This document shows positions 26,443-33,938 of a stretch of 54,024 nt of DNA, in pieces (positions within the stretch are counted from its first letter, which is position 1; every line of letters begins with the position of its first letter). The stretch comes from Planctomycetota bacterium. Lineage in GTDB: Bacteria > Planctomycetota > B15-G4. The translations under genes were made by a program, and so were the position numbers. The stretch lies in contig QNBX01000010.1 of the NCBI GenBank assembly GCA_003644265.1, forward strand, positions 1 through 54,024. Reading direction: 5' to 3'. A model generated the notes under the pieces. It worked only from the letters and a program-made list of their open reading frames with translations. It had not been told where the DNA came from and made no database searches.

Positions 26443-29103
26443 TCAGCGGAGGATGGGCTCGTGCTCTTCGGGAGCCACGATGTTCGCGGTGAGGAGGATC
26501 AACAGCTTGCGGCGCGAGGTGTACTCACCCTGTCGCGAGAAGAAGAAGCTGACCAGCGGGATGTCACTCAGGAACGGCATGCCTGAGTCGAAGTCCTGCT
26601 CGATCGTGGTCTTGAGACCACCCAATAGAAGCGTCGCGCCGTCGGGCAACGTGGCGGTGGTGCGCAGGCGCTGGATAGCCAGCTCCGGCAGCTGGATGAT
26701 CACGTTGTTGGCGTTGGGTGTGCCCAGGCTCACCAGCGCCTCGGGCAGCAGGTTGCCGTTGGCGTCGGGCACCAGCGTGGCGATGGTGGGCCGCAGTTCC
26801 AGCGTGATGAAGCGCCGGTCCGCGGAGGCCACCGCGCGCACGTCCAGCACGATGCCGCTCTTGACCACGTCCAACTCGGGCTGGGCGATCACCGCGCCGG
26901 TGGCGATCTCAGGCTCGAAGTCCCGCACGTAGGTGCGGTTGTCGAGCACCTTGATGTTGCCGCGCTGGCCGCTGCGAAGGGTCAGGCTGGGGGCGTTGAC
27001 GATGTTGCTGTTCTGGTACTTGCTCACGGCGCGCATGACGGCGCTGACGTTGGTGTCCTTGAGGAACAGGGCCTCGATGGACATGCCGCCGCCGCCGGTC
27101 AGGACGTCGCTCTCGCCCAGCACCGAGTCAAACAGGTTCTCCGTGCGACCCTTCAGGTCGCCGTTGCTGCCGGAGTAGAAGGCGCCGGGATCGATGCCCG
27201 TGCCGATGCCCTCGGGGTTGGCGGGCGTGCCCACGCCGCCGGCTCCGGGTTGACCGAAGTCGTCCAGCCCGCTGCCCTGGGACGGGTCGAGGCCGCGCAG
27301 ATCGACGCCGATGTCCTCCAGGAAGCTGTCCTCGACCTCGATGAAGCGCGTCTGGATGTGGATCAACGTGGTCGTGTTGGCGCGCAGGTCCGTGAGCAAC
27401 GAGTGGATCTGCTCATGCACGTCAGGCGTCTGGCGCACGATCAGCGTGCCGGGCATCTGCGTGATGCTGCGCTCGGGATCGTCCTGCCAGGTCAGCGGGG
27501 CGATGTTGTCCTGGATCAATGAGAGCAGCGTGTCGGCGCTCACCAGCGGCAGCGGCTCCTCGTCCTCCACGCCGTCCGTGAACGACTCGCTGTCCGTGCC
27601 CGAGGGCAGCAGGTTGAAGTCGAGCGTGGAGTGGTCGGTGGGGGTGAAGGTCAGATCGCGGATGTCGTACATCTCAAGCACGTAGTCACCGTGCGATTCC
27701 TCAAGCGTGATGATGCGCGCGATGCCGTCACGGACCGTGAAGGTCATGGCGGGCACGCTCTGGTCTTCGAGCACGATCTTGAGGATGCGGCTGACGGACT
27801 GCGGCGTGCGATCGCGCAGGCTGTAGTCCTGGTTGTCGGCCTCGTCCAGCACGTCGCTCGACATGAGGAAGTTGACGCCGGTCACATCGCGCAGGTACGC
27901 CAGCACCTCGGGCAGCGTGTTGCCGTCGAACTCGTACGGAATGCGGATCTCGTCCAGCTGGTCGAGCACGGCGCGGTCGTCGGCAGGCCGCCCACCCAGG
28001 CTGGACGCGAAGCTCTTGGGTCCGCGGGCCACGGTCTGGGCCCACTTGTCGCCGTTCGGGAACGTGATCACGTCATTGGGGATGACCGAGTCGTACTTCA
28101 GGTCGTCAAAGGTGCGGTTCCACTGCTTGCGGTACGCGCGCCGGATGTCCCGGGCGGCGGCTTCGTGGCTGGCCTTGGTGGCGATGCGACGCAGGTCCTC
28201 GGCGTCGGTGTTGGCCGGGTCGAGCCGCAGGGCCTCGTCCAGGCTCTCGATGGCTCCGACGAAGTCGTCGCGCAGGAAGGCGTCGTTGGCGGAGGCGAGC
28301 AGGCCTTGGATCTTGATGGTGGTGCGGTTGCGCTCGGCGTTGTCCCACTCCTCCTGGGCCTGTAGGGCGCGACGCTGCAGTTCGTTGTCGCGGGCGGCGA
28401 GCTGGCTCTCGCGCTGCAGCTGGGCCTGGCGCACCAGGGCCAGCACCTCGTCCTCGGTGGCCGCGTTCCGGCTCATGTCCGGGTTGAAGCGGATCAGGGT
28501 CAGCGCATCCTCGAAGTGGCGCAGGGCCGCCTCGGGGTCGTCATTGGCCAGGCCTTGGCGGCCCATGGAGAGGTGGTGCTCGATGTCCATGCCGCGCTGC
28601 TGCCTGCGCACCTTGGTGAGCGTGCGCGCGTCGGCGGCCAGGGCCCCCAGGGTGGCGTCGTCGTCACCGGCCAGGGCGGCGGTGCGCTGATACAGGTCGC
28701 GCGCCACCTCGTGGGTGGGGTCGAGCTGGACGGCGCTGGCGAACAGGTCGTGGGCCCGCTCCGCCTCGCCGCGCTCGAGCGCCATCAGGCCCTCATCCAC
28801 GAAGCCCTCCACCAGCGTGGCCAGGCGATCGTCGGCCAGCGACGCCGCCAGGCGGGCGCGATCGGCTTCGTCGTCGAGCTGGACCGCCGGAGCGGACACA
28901 TGCACCGGCATGGCATCCATGGCCACGGGCGCGGCGCCCTCTTCGGTGGCGTAGTTGGCCAGCCACTCAATGCGGGGGTCGAGCGTCGCCGCGACCTCCT
29001 GAGAGTCATCGCCGGGGGAGGCCCCGGTGATGTTGCACGAGCCGAGCAATACGGCGAGGGCAATGGCCAGGATGGAGGTCGTTGACCGCGTGGGGATCTT
29101 CAC
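26443..29103 (-). CDS. Secretin 2: lipoprotein with helical/TPR region and GspD/PilQ-type secretin domain
   Basis: The 886-residue protein has a lipoprotein signal (SILAIALAVLLGSC, acylated Cys23). Helical TPR-like repeats cover about 95-300, including GAIESLDEALRLDPANTDAE. A secretin N0/STN-like domain lies at about 385-470, an N1-like domain at about 550-580 and the beta-domain at about 670-880, with hallmark LPDGATLLLGG and ending PFLSDIPLVSFFFSRQGEY. Secretin 1 shares this architecture and a distinctive link segment ([FL]-E-[ED]-I-G-x-D-L-R-G-L), so the two are paralogues. Lipidation suggests self-piloting to the outer membrane, as in PilQ/PulD relatives that need no separate pilotin. GTG 29103 overlaps the stop of the bitopic gene upstream (GTGA). 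Confidence 0.9.
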   Translation of the reverse strand: MKIPTRSTTSILAIALAVLLGSCNITGASPGDDSQEVAATLDPRIEWLANYATEEGAAPVAMDAMPVHVSAPAVQLDDEADRARLAASLADDRLATLVEGFVDEGLMALERGEAERAHDLFASAVQLDPTHEVARDLYQRTAALAGDDDATLGALAADARTLTKVRRQQRGMDIEHHLSMGRQGLANDDPEAALRHFEDALTLIRFNPDMSRNAATEDEVLALVRQAQLQRESQLAARDNELQRRALQAQEEWDNAERNRTTIKIQGLLASANDAFLRDDFVGAIESLDEALRLDPANTDAEDLRRIATKASHEAAARDIRRAYRKQWNRTFDDLKYDSVIPNDVITFPNGDKWAQTVARGPKSFASSLGGRPADDRAVLDQLDEIRIPYEFDGNTLPEVLAYLRDVTGVNFLMSSDVLDEADNQDYSLRDRTPQSVSRILKIVLEDQSVPAMTFTVRDGIARIITLEESHGDYVLEMYDIRDLTFTPTDHSTLDFNLLPSGTDSESFTDGVEDEEPLPLVSADTLLSLIQDNIAPLTWQDDPERSITQMPGTLIVRQTPDVHEQIHSLLTDLRANTTTLIHIQTRFIEVEDSFLEDIGVDLRGLDPSQGSGLDDFGQPGAGGVGTPANPEGIGTGIDPGAFYSGSNGDLKGRTENLFDSVLGESDVLTGGGGMSIEALFLKDTNVSAVMRAVSKYQNSNIVNAPSLTLRSGQRGNIKVLDNRTYVRDFEPEIATGAVIAQPELDVVKSGIVLDVRAVASADRRFITLELRPTIATLVPDANGNLLPEALVSLGTPNANNVIIQLPELAIQRLRTTATLPDGATLLLGGLKTTIEQDFDSGMPFLSDIPLVSFFFSRQGEYTSRRKLLILLTANIVAPEEHEPILR

Positions 29104-30116
29104 GGGAGGTCCAGCTCCAGGGTTCGGGGCGCGCCGGTCGAATCGGTGAGGGTAGCAACCAGACGCGTCACGGGAACGAGCACTTGTGTCTCGGAAGTTC
29201 GGGGAGTTCGGGTGTTCGGGTCCAGCACCAACGTGCCGTCGCTGCGGAAGGCCAGTCTGCGTCTGGTTTCCAAGCGTTCGTTAGGCACCACTTCGAGGGT
29301 CTGCAACGTCAAGCCGGTGGGGCGCCCATCTACGATCAGCGCCGCACCGGGCTCCAGGTCCAGCTCGCGAGCAGAGACGGGGCGGCCCTCGGGTCCGATC
29401 TCGACTCGGATCCTGGCGGCGTCCACGTCTCCGGCGATGAGAGCCAACCGGAAGCGTTCGGGGACCGTCAAGCTCACCAAATCACCGGCCTCCGCCGCCA
29501 CAGGCTGTCCGTCGGCATTCAGGATCACGGCCCAGACTTGGTAGCCCACGAGGGTCTGACCGAGGGGCAGGTCGGCGTCCCGTGCCACGCGCGCGTCGGC
29601 CTTCAACTCGGCCACGCGCCGGCCTGGGGAGCCGGGCTCAATGCGGTCGACGTGGAAGGCTAGGCGCTGGCCGGCGGGCAGCTCGTCTACCAGGGCCAGG
29701 GTGGCCGGGTCGCAGGCCCAGTGGATGCTGACCGCGCCGGCCTCGTAGCGGGCGGCCATGCCGTAGGGGGGCGCCAACAGAGGGCCGCGCTGGCCCGAAG
29801 GCGGATCGCCGACCCAGCGGCTGCGGGCGAACTCCGCGCGCTCGGACTCGTCGTAGAAGGGCAGCGCGTCGACGAGCACGGCGTGCGGCATCTCCAGCAG
29901 AGCGTCCTCGAAGGTCGTCGACGGCGATGTGTGCTCGAAACGGCCCTCGGCGGGCGCGGCTTCGAGCGAACGAGCGACCTCCGACCCGAGGCGCCTTGAT
30001 CGCTCTAAGTCATTATTGTGTAAGCGATTAAGAGCTAGCGCCAGGAGCGCGAAGACGATAAGCGACAGGCCTGGCCCTGTCAAGACGAGCGCGCGCGCAG
30101 AGGAAGGGCTGCTCAT
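29100..30116 (-). CDS. Bitopic inner-membrane protein of unknown family in the PilP/GspC position
   Basis: The 338-residue protein has a short cytoplasmic N-terminus, one transmembrane helix (about 12-29, LTGPGLSLIVFALLALAL) and a large beta-rich periplasmic domain. That domain is rich in Val, Leu, Arg and Asp, with repeats of the type VSLTVPERFRL and LALIAGDVD. I find no database family by eye. Its place between the PilO-like protein and a secretin is where PilP (type IV pili) or GspC (type II secretion) is found, and both link the inner platform to the secretin. That role is inferred from position and topology only. Codons 26-41 are unusual (CTA GCT CTT, AAT, two TTA) against the G/C-ending codons elsewhere. 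ATG 30116 overlaps the preceding stop. Confidence 0.75.
   Translation of the reverse strand: MSSPSSARALVLTGPGLSLIVFALLALALNRLHNNDLERSRRLGSEVARSLEAAPAEGRFEHTSPSTTFEDALLEMPHAVLVDALPFYDESERAEFARSRWVGDPPSGQRGPLLAPPYGMAARYEAGAVSIHWACDPATLALVDELPAGQRLAFHVDRIEPGSPGRRVAELKADARVARDADLPLGQTLVGYQVWAVILNADGQPVAAEAGDLVSLTVPERFRLALIAGDVDAARIRVEIGPEGRPVSARELDLEPGAALIVDGRPTGLTLQTLEVVPNERLETRRRLAFRSDGTLVLDPNTRTPRTSETQVLVPVTRLVATLTDSTGAPRTLELDLP
30055..30083 (-). promoter_or_regulatory. Promoter-like element inside the bitopic-protein gene
   Basis: Minus strand TTGACA (30083-30078), 17-base spacer, TATCGT (30060-30055), within codons for the transmembrane helix. It is followed by the only clearly AT-rich patch of the region (about 29994-30047). 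It could drive secretin 2 and the TPR protein independently, or be a coincidence of coding sequence. Confidence 0.35.
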
Positions 30117-30829
30117 GGCTGGCCGGGCTCACTGCGGCTGCGGCGGGTCACGTCCAGTTGCACCCACAGGCGCACGGGCGGGCTGCCCAGGCCGGTGGGG
30201 TCTCTGGGCCAGAGCCCGGGGTTGATGCGCCGGATGGAGGCCGAGCTCACGGAGAGCAGCAGCGGCGCGGGGCGCGGAACCAGCTGCTCCAGCAGGCCCA
30301 GGGCCGCCGGAAGCTCGGCCAGGACCACGCATTCCAGCCGACGTGTGGAGAGCTCTGGGAGCAACTCGTCGTGCAGGCTTCCGAGGTCGGTGACGTCCTC
30401 CAGATCGAAGATGCCGTCGGCCTCGAGGCGCAGCGCGAGGCTCGCCACGGCGTCGGCAAAGTCGGGGTCGGCCGCCAGCGCCGGTTGCAGGCGCTGTTGC
30501 AGGGGCGCGCCCGGCTGGAGCGAGGGCATGCTCGAAGCGGCCAGCACGGCGGCCGCAGCGGGCGGGCTCGGCGCGTCCAGAGGGTCGAGCAGCAGGGACA
30601 GGCGCCCGTCCACGTCGCTGCGCGCTTGGCGCTGCGCCTGCTCCAGGCTGGACAGCCGGGCCCAGGCGACGGGTTGTGTGTGTCCCAGCGTCTGTTGCAG
30701 CTCATCGGCGCGGGCGTCGAGCGCCGCGGCCTCGCGTTGAGCCCGCTGGTGCCCATCCAACCCACGCACGCAGAACGTCCCCAGCGCCAGCAGGAAGGCC
30801 AGCAGCGCCACGGTCAGCAGGCCGTTCAT
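30113..30829 (-). CDS. PilO/GspM-like bitopic assembly-platform protein
   Basis: The 238-residue protein has one N-terminal transmembrane helix (about 4-22, TVALLAFLLALGTF). A coiled-coil stretch follows (25-75, with regular Ala/Leu/Gln/Arg heptads), then an alpha/beta periplasmic domain ending in a beta strand (VRLWVQLDVTRRS). This is the PilO/GspM layout; the sequence itself is too diverged to prove the family. The ATG overlaps the stop of the PilM/GspL-like gene, and its own stop overlaps the next gene. Four genes in a row are thus translationally coupled, as in pilMNOP operons. Its partner would be the periplasmic part of the protein encoded just upstream. Confidence 0.7.
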   Translation of the reverse strand: MNGLLTVALLAFLLALGTFCVRGLDGHQRAQREAAALDARADELQQTLGHTQPVAWARLSSLEQAQRQARSDVDGRLSLLLDPLDAPSPPAAAAVLAASSMPSLQPGAPLQQRLQPALAADPDFADAVASLALRLEADGIFDLEDVTDLGSLHDELLPELSTRRLECVVLAELPAALGLLEQLVPRPAPLLLSVSSASIRRINPGLWPRDPTGLGSPPVRLWVQLDVTRRSRSEPGQP

Positions 30830-32307
30830 GGCAGCTCCACCTCGACGCGCCAGGACGAGAGCGGGTGCGCCGTGTCGTTCGGTGTGTGGGTGATGCGGCG
30901 CGGGCTGAGGCCGTGGCGCAGCAGGGCGGGCTCGAGCTGCTCGCCCAGCATGGCGTCGAAAGCCGGGCTGGACTCGAGCGTGAGCTTGAGCAGTCCCGGG
31001 CGACCCGCGGCGCCGGCGCTGAGCCAGCACGACTCGACGTGCAGCGGCAGCTCGCCGCGACCCGCCGCCACCTCGGACACCGCGGCCAGGGCGCGGCGGG
31101 CAGCGAAGGTCGTGCTCGCTCGTCGGGCCAGTGCGGACAGCCGCGAGAGCCGCAGCTGCTGCCGGGCGCGTCCGGACTCGAGCTCCCGGGCCCGGGCAGC
31201 GCTGGTGAGCACGCTCTGGCCCACGCTGGGGGGCATGGCCGCGGCCAGGGCGTCGGCGTGTCCCACGCTCAGCTCCGTCAGGATCAGCAGGGCCAGGGCG
31301 GCCGTGGCCAGGCCGGCGGAGACCACGGGCAGGCGTCGGCGCAGGGCCCGGCGCGGGTCGTCGGCCACGTCGAAGCGGCCGCTCACCCGGGCCAGCCCCA
31401 GCCCCGCGAGGCCCAGGCCGTAGGCGCGCCCCATGCACAGGCTCTCGGCGCTGGAGGGCGACCCGCGTCGCGTTCGCCGCGGGGGCTCGATGCGCAGCAG
31501 CTCGGCCACACGCGTCACCGGCAGCCCGAAGGCGCGCTTGAGCGCTGAGGTGATGGAGCCGCTGAGCGCGGCCTCCTCCGTCAGGACCACGTCGGCGGGG
31601 TGAAAGGCGCGGTCGCGCGGCACGCAGTGCGTGATGGCGGAGGCGGCCTCGGCGTGCAGTCGCCGCGCCAGCTCCTGCTCGTCGGCGACGTGACTCAGAC
31701 CGATGGGCAAGTGACGCGACCACAGGCCGTCCTCGCGCATGAGCAACAGCGTGGTGGAGAGTTCGCCCACGCCCAGCACGATGCGGTCACGGCCCAGGGG
31801 GCGCTCGTGTTCGATGAACGACGCCAGGGCCCAAGACGGCGGCTGCAGCTCGTCGAACGGCACGCCGAGTTCGGAGAGCAACGACACCAGCTGGTCGACG
31901 CGCGCGCGCCGCAGGGCCACGGCGTGGACCTGATTCTCGGCCACGCCCTTGCGCACGTGGTGTCCCATCAGCAGCTCGCTCTGCGAGGCGCCCGTGGCGC
32001 GCAGCAGCTCGTAGCGCACCAGCTCGTCCATGCGCTCGGCCTGCATGACCGGGACGGTGTACGTGGAGCCCAGGTGGTCGGCGTCGGGCGCCGAGACCAC
32101 GATGCGCGGCAGGATGCCCGGGCGCATCTCCGACAGGAAGCGGCGCAGGGCCTGGCGCAGGCCGGCGGCTTCGTCGGCGGCCCCGGCCCAGCGCGCGCGC
32201 CAGCTGCGGATCAGGCGCACTCGGCGGCCGCTGCGGGCCAGCAGCACGGCCTTGAGGGTGCCGTCGCTGACGTCGAGGCCCAGGGCGGTTCGTTGCGTGA
32301 CGCTCAT
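30826..32307 (-). CDS. GspL-like protein: PilM actin-like domain fused to a PilN-like membrane/periplasmic part
   Basis: The 493-residue protein opens with an actin/PilM-type fold: phosphate-1 loop GLDVSDGTLKAVLL (about 10-23), phosphate-2-like IVLGVGELSTTLLLM (about 176-190) and a RXXELxRYE-like segment at 91-100. A transmembrane helix follows at about 327-347. The periplasmic tail of about 145 residues has a helical stalk and a ferredoxin-like end (LLKLTLESSPAFDAML). PilM and PilN are normally separate proteins; GspL of type II secretion has this fused form. It would anchor a cytoplasmic partner to the periplasmic platform. The ATG (32307) lies inside the stop of the uracil-DNA glycosylase gene. 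No GspE/PilB-type ATPase is encoded nearby. Confidence 0.8.
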   Translation of the reverse strand: MSVTQRTALGLDVSDGTLKAVLLARSGRRVRLIRSWRARWAGAADEAAGLRQALRRFLSEMRPGILPRIVVSAPDADHLGSTYTVPVMQAERMDELVRYELLRATGASQSELLMGHHVRKGVAENQVHAVALRRARVDQLVSLLSELGVPFDELQPPSWALASFIEHERPLGRDRIVLGVGELSTTLLLMREDGLWSRHLPIGLSHVADEQELARRLHAEAASAITHCVPRDRAFHPADVVLTEEAALSGSITSALKRAFGLPVTRVAELLRIEPPRRTRRGSPSSAESLCMGRAYGLGLAGLGLARVSGRFDVADDPRRALRRRLPVVSAGLATAALALLILTELSVGHADALAAAMPPSVGQSVLTSAARARELESGRARQQLRLSRLSALARRASTTFAARRALAAVSEVAAGRGELPLHVESCWLSAGAAGRPGLLKLTLESSPAFDAMLGEQLEPALLRHGLSPRRITHTPNDTAHPLSSWRVEVELP

Positions 32308-33059
32308 GGCGTGCGGGCGATGTGCATGACCTTCTGGATGTCCTCCCAGGTGGGGCGCTTGGCCTCCGGGCTCCTGAGCAGATAGGCGGGGTGGTAGGTG
32401 GGGATCACCGGAATGCCGCGCCAGTCGGCCGCGCGGCCACGCAGCCGACCCAGTGGGGCGTCGGTCTGCAGCAGCAAGCGGGCCGCGTTGGCGCCCAGGG
32501 CGCAGATCACACGGGGGCCAATGGCCAGCAGCTGCCGTTCCAGGAAGTCGCTGCAGGCCGCCACTTCGTCGGGCTGGGGGTCGCGGTTGCCGGGTGGACG
32601 GCACTTGACGATGTTGCAGATGAACACGTCCTCGCGCCGCAGCCCCATGCCCTTGGTGATGATGTCGTCGAGCAGCTGGCCGGCCGGACCCACGAAGGGG
32701 CGCCCGCTCCGGTCCTCGTCGGCGCCGGGCCCCTCGCCCACGAACACGATGGAGGCGTCGGGGGCGCCCTCTCCGGGCACGGCCTGGGTGCGTCGCTCAC
32801 AGAGCTTGCAGGCCGTGCAGTCGGCCGCCTGTCGCGCGACCTCGGCCAGCACGGCGCCGCGGTCGGCGGGTGTGGTGCTGCCGCGGCTGGGCGAGGACTG
32901 CTCGCGGCCCGGGTCCGGCGGCGTGCGGGGGGCGGCCGGGTCGGGCGGCGGATCGCCGGCAGCCGCGACGTCGGGGCATGGCGCCGCCACGCCGATGGGT
33001 ACGTGACGCACCCCGGCATCCAGGAGAGACTGCAGGACGCGACGTGCAGCGGGATCCAT
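32304..33059 (-). CDS. Type-4 (iron-sulfur) uracil-DNA glycosylase
   Basis: The 251-residue enzyme has the four Fe-S cysteines in family spacing: C81-x2-C84 (DCTACKLC) and C153-x15-C169 (KCRPPGNRDP to VAAC). Motif A is GEGPGADEDRSGRPFVG and the C-terminal motif HPAYLLR. It excises uracil from DNA in the cytosol, starting base-excision repair. A Pro/Ser-rich linker of about 60 residues precedes the catalytic domain, a disordered extension common in GC-rich phyla. It lies 77 bases after rsmE and its stop overlaps the start of the PilM/GspL-like gene, so a DNA-repair enzyme is translationally coupled to an envelope machine. Confidence 0.95.
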   Translation of the reverse strand: MDPAARRVLQSLLDAGVRHVPIGVAAPCPDVAAAGDPPPDPAAPRTPPDPGREQSSPSRGSTTPADRGAVLAEVARQAADCTACKLCERRTQAVPGEGAPDASIVFVGEGPGADEDRSGRPFVGPAGQLLDDIITKGMGLRREDVFICNIVKCRPPGNRDPQPDEVAACSDFLERQLLAIGPRVICALGANAARLLLQTDAPLGRLRGRAADWRGIPVIPTYHPAYLLRSPEAKRPTWEDIQKVMHIARTP

Positions 33060-33136
33060 GAGCCGCGCATCCTAGCAGGCAGCGACGGAGCAGCCCGCGG
33101 CAGAAGTCGTCTCCTCCGCCTGGGCGCCGCGCCCGG

Positions 33137-33856
33137 TCAGGTCGGGCCGGCCAGCACCGCCATGGCCAGCGCCGCGGTCTCCACGCGCAGCACGCCGCTG
33201 CCCAGGGCCAGCTCGTGGGCGCCGTGGCGGCGGGCCAGCGCCTGCTCGTCCGCGCTGAAGCCGCCCTCGGGGCCCACCAGGATCAGCAGTTCGCCATGGG
33301 GCGGCGGGGGCGGGCGGCCCGACCCGGGGGGCGGCGCGGCCAGCCACACCGGGCGCGGGCCCCAGGCACGCAGGACCTGCTGCAGCGAGGACGGCGGCTG
33401 CACCTGCATCAGATGCAGTCGCCGGCATTGCAGCAGGGCCTCGCTGGCCTTGCGGCGCAGGCGCGTGAGGCGTTTGGGCGGGACGTCTCGCGCGGCGTGT
33501 TCGCAGGACAGCAGCGCCAGCCGGGAGACCCCGAGCTCGGCCGCCTTCTCCGCCAGCCACTCCAGGCGCGAGGGACGCGGCGGCGCCACGGCCAAGACGC
33601 GCACGGGCGGCGTGGGTGCCCGCGGTGCCGGCTCGCTCACCGAGACCCGGCCCTGGCCCAGCCAGGTGGCCTGGGCCCAGCCGCCCTGGCCGTCGACCAG
33701 CTCGACTGGGTCGCCCGGCGACAGGCGCAGCACCCGGCCCAAGTGGTGAGCCTGGTCGGGCGCGAGGGTCGTCTCGCCACATGGCAACGGAGAGTGCAAA
33801 CAGCGTGGAGGGCGGGCCACGAGAGGGGCTCCTAGGTTCCGGGGTGGCTCTGCCAT
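33137..33856 (-). CDS. rsmE: 16S rRNA m3U1498 methyltransferase
   Basis: The 239-residue protein has the SPOUT (trefoil-knot) signatures of RsmE: LLILVGPEGGFSADE (191-204) and LGSGVLRVETAAL (218-230). The N-terminal PUA-like domain carries HHLGRVLRLSPGD, as in the family. RsmE methylates N3 of U1498 of 16S rRNA using S-adenosylmethionine. ATG 33856 is chosen because the frame further upstream runs antisense to the aminopeptidase gene. It is divergent from that gene, with 82 bases between, and could be the first gene of the long minus-strand transcript. Confidence 0.93.
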   Translation of the reverse strand: MAEPPRNLGAPLVARPPRCLHSPLPCGETTLAPDQAHHLGRVLRLSPGDPVELVDGQGGWAQATWLGQGRVSVSEPAPRAPTPPVRVLAVAPPRPSRLEWLAEKAAELGVSRLALLSCEHAARDVPPKRLTRLRRKASEALLQCRRLHLMQVQPPSSLQQVLRAWGPRPVWLAAPPPGSGRPPPPPHGELLILVGPEGGFSADEQALARRHGAHELALGSGVLRVETAALAMAVLAGPT

Positions 33857-33938
33857 GTGATACCGTTCCGCGCCCGTCCGCGTCTCCTGTTGTGGAGCCG
33901 CCGCACAGGCTCCGACGGCTACTCCCCAGGAAGTTCTC

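Noticed and set aside
29994..30047. AT-rich patch as a mobile-element scar
   Set aside because: The reading frame and transmembrane topology continue smoothly through it, with no flanking repeats.
17900..33059. Complete type II secretion or type IV pilus locus
   Set aside because: No GspE/PilB ATPase, GspF/PilC, prepilin peptidase or pilin-like N-terminal motif was found in the window.
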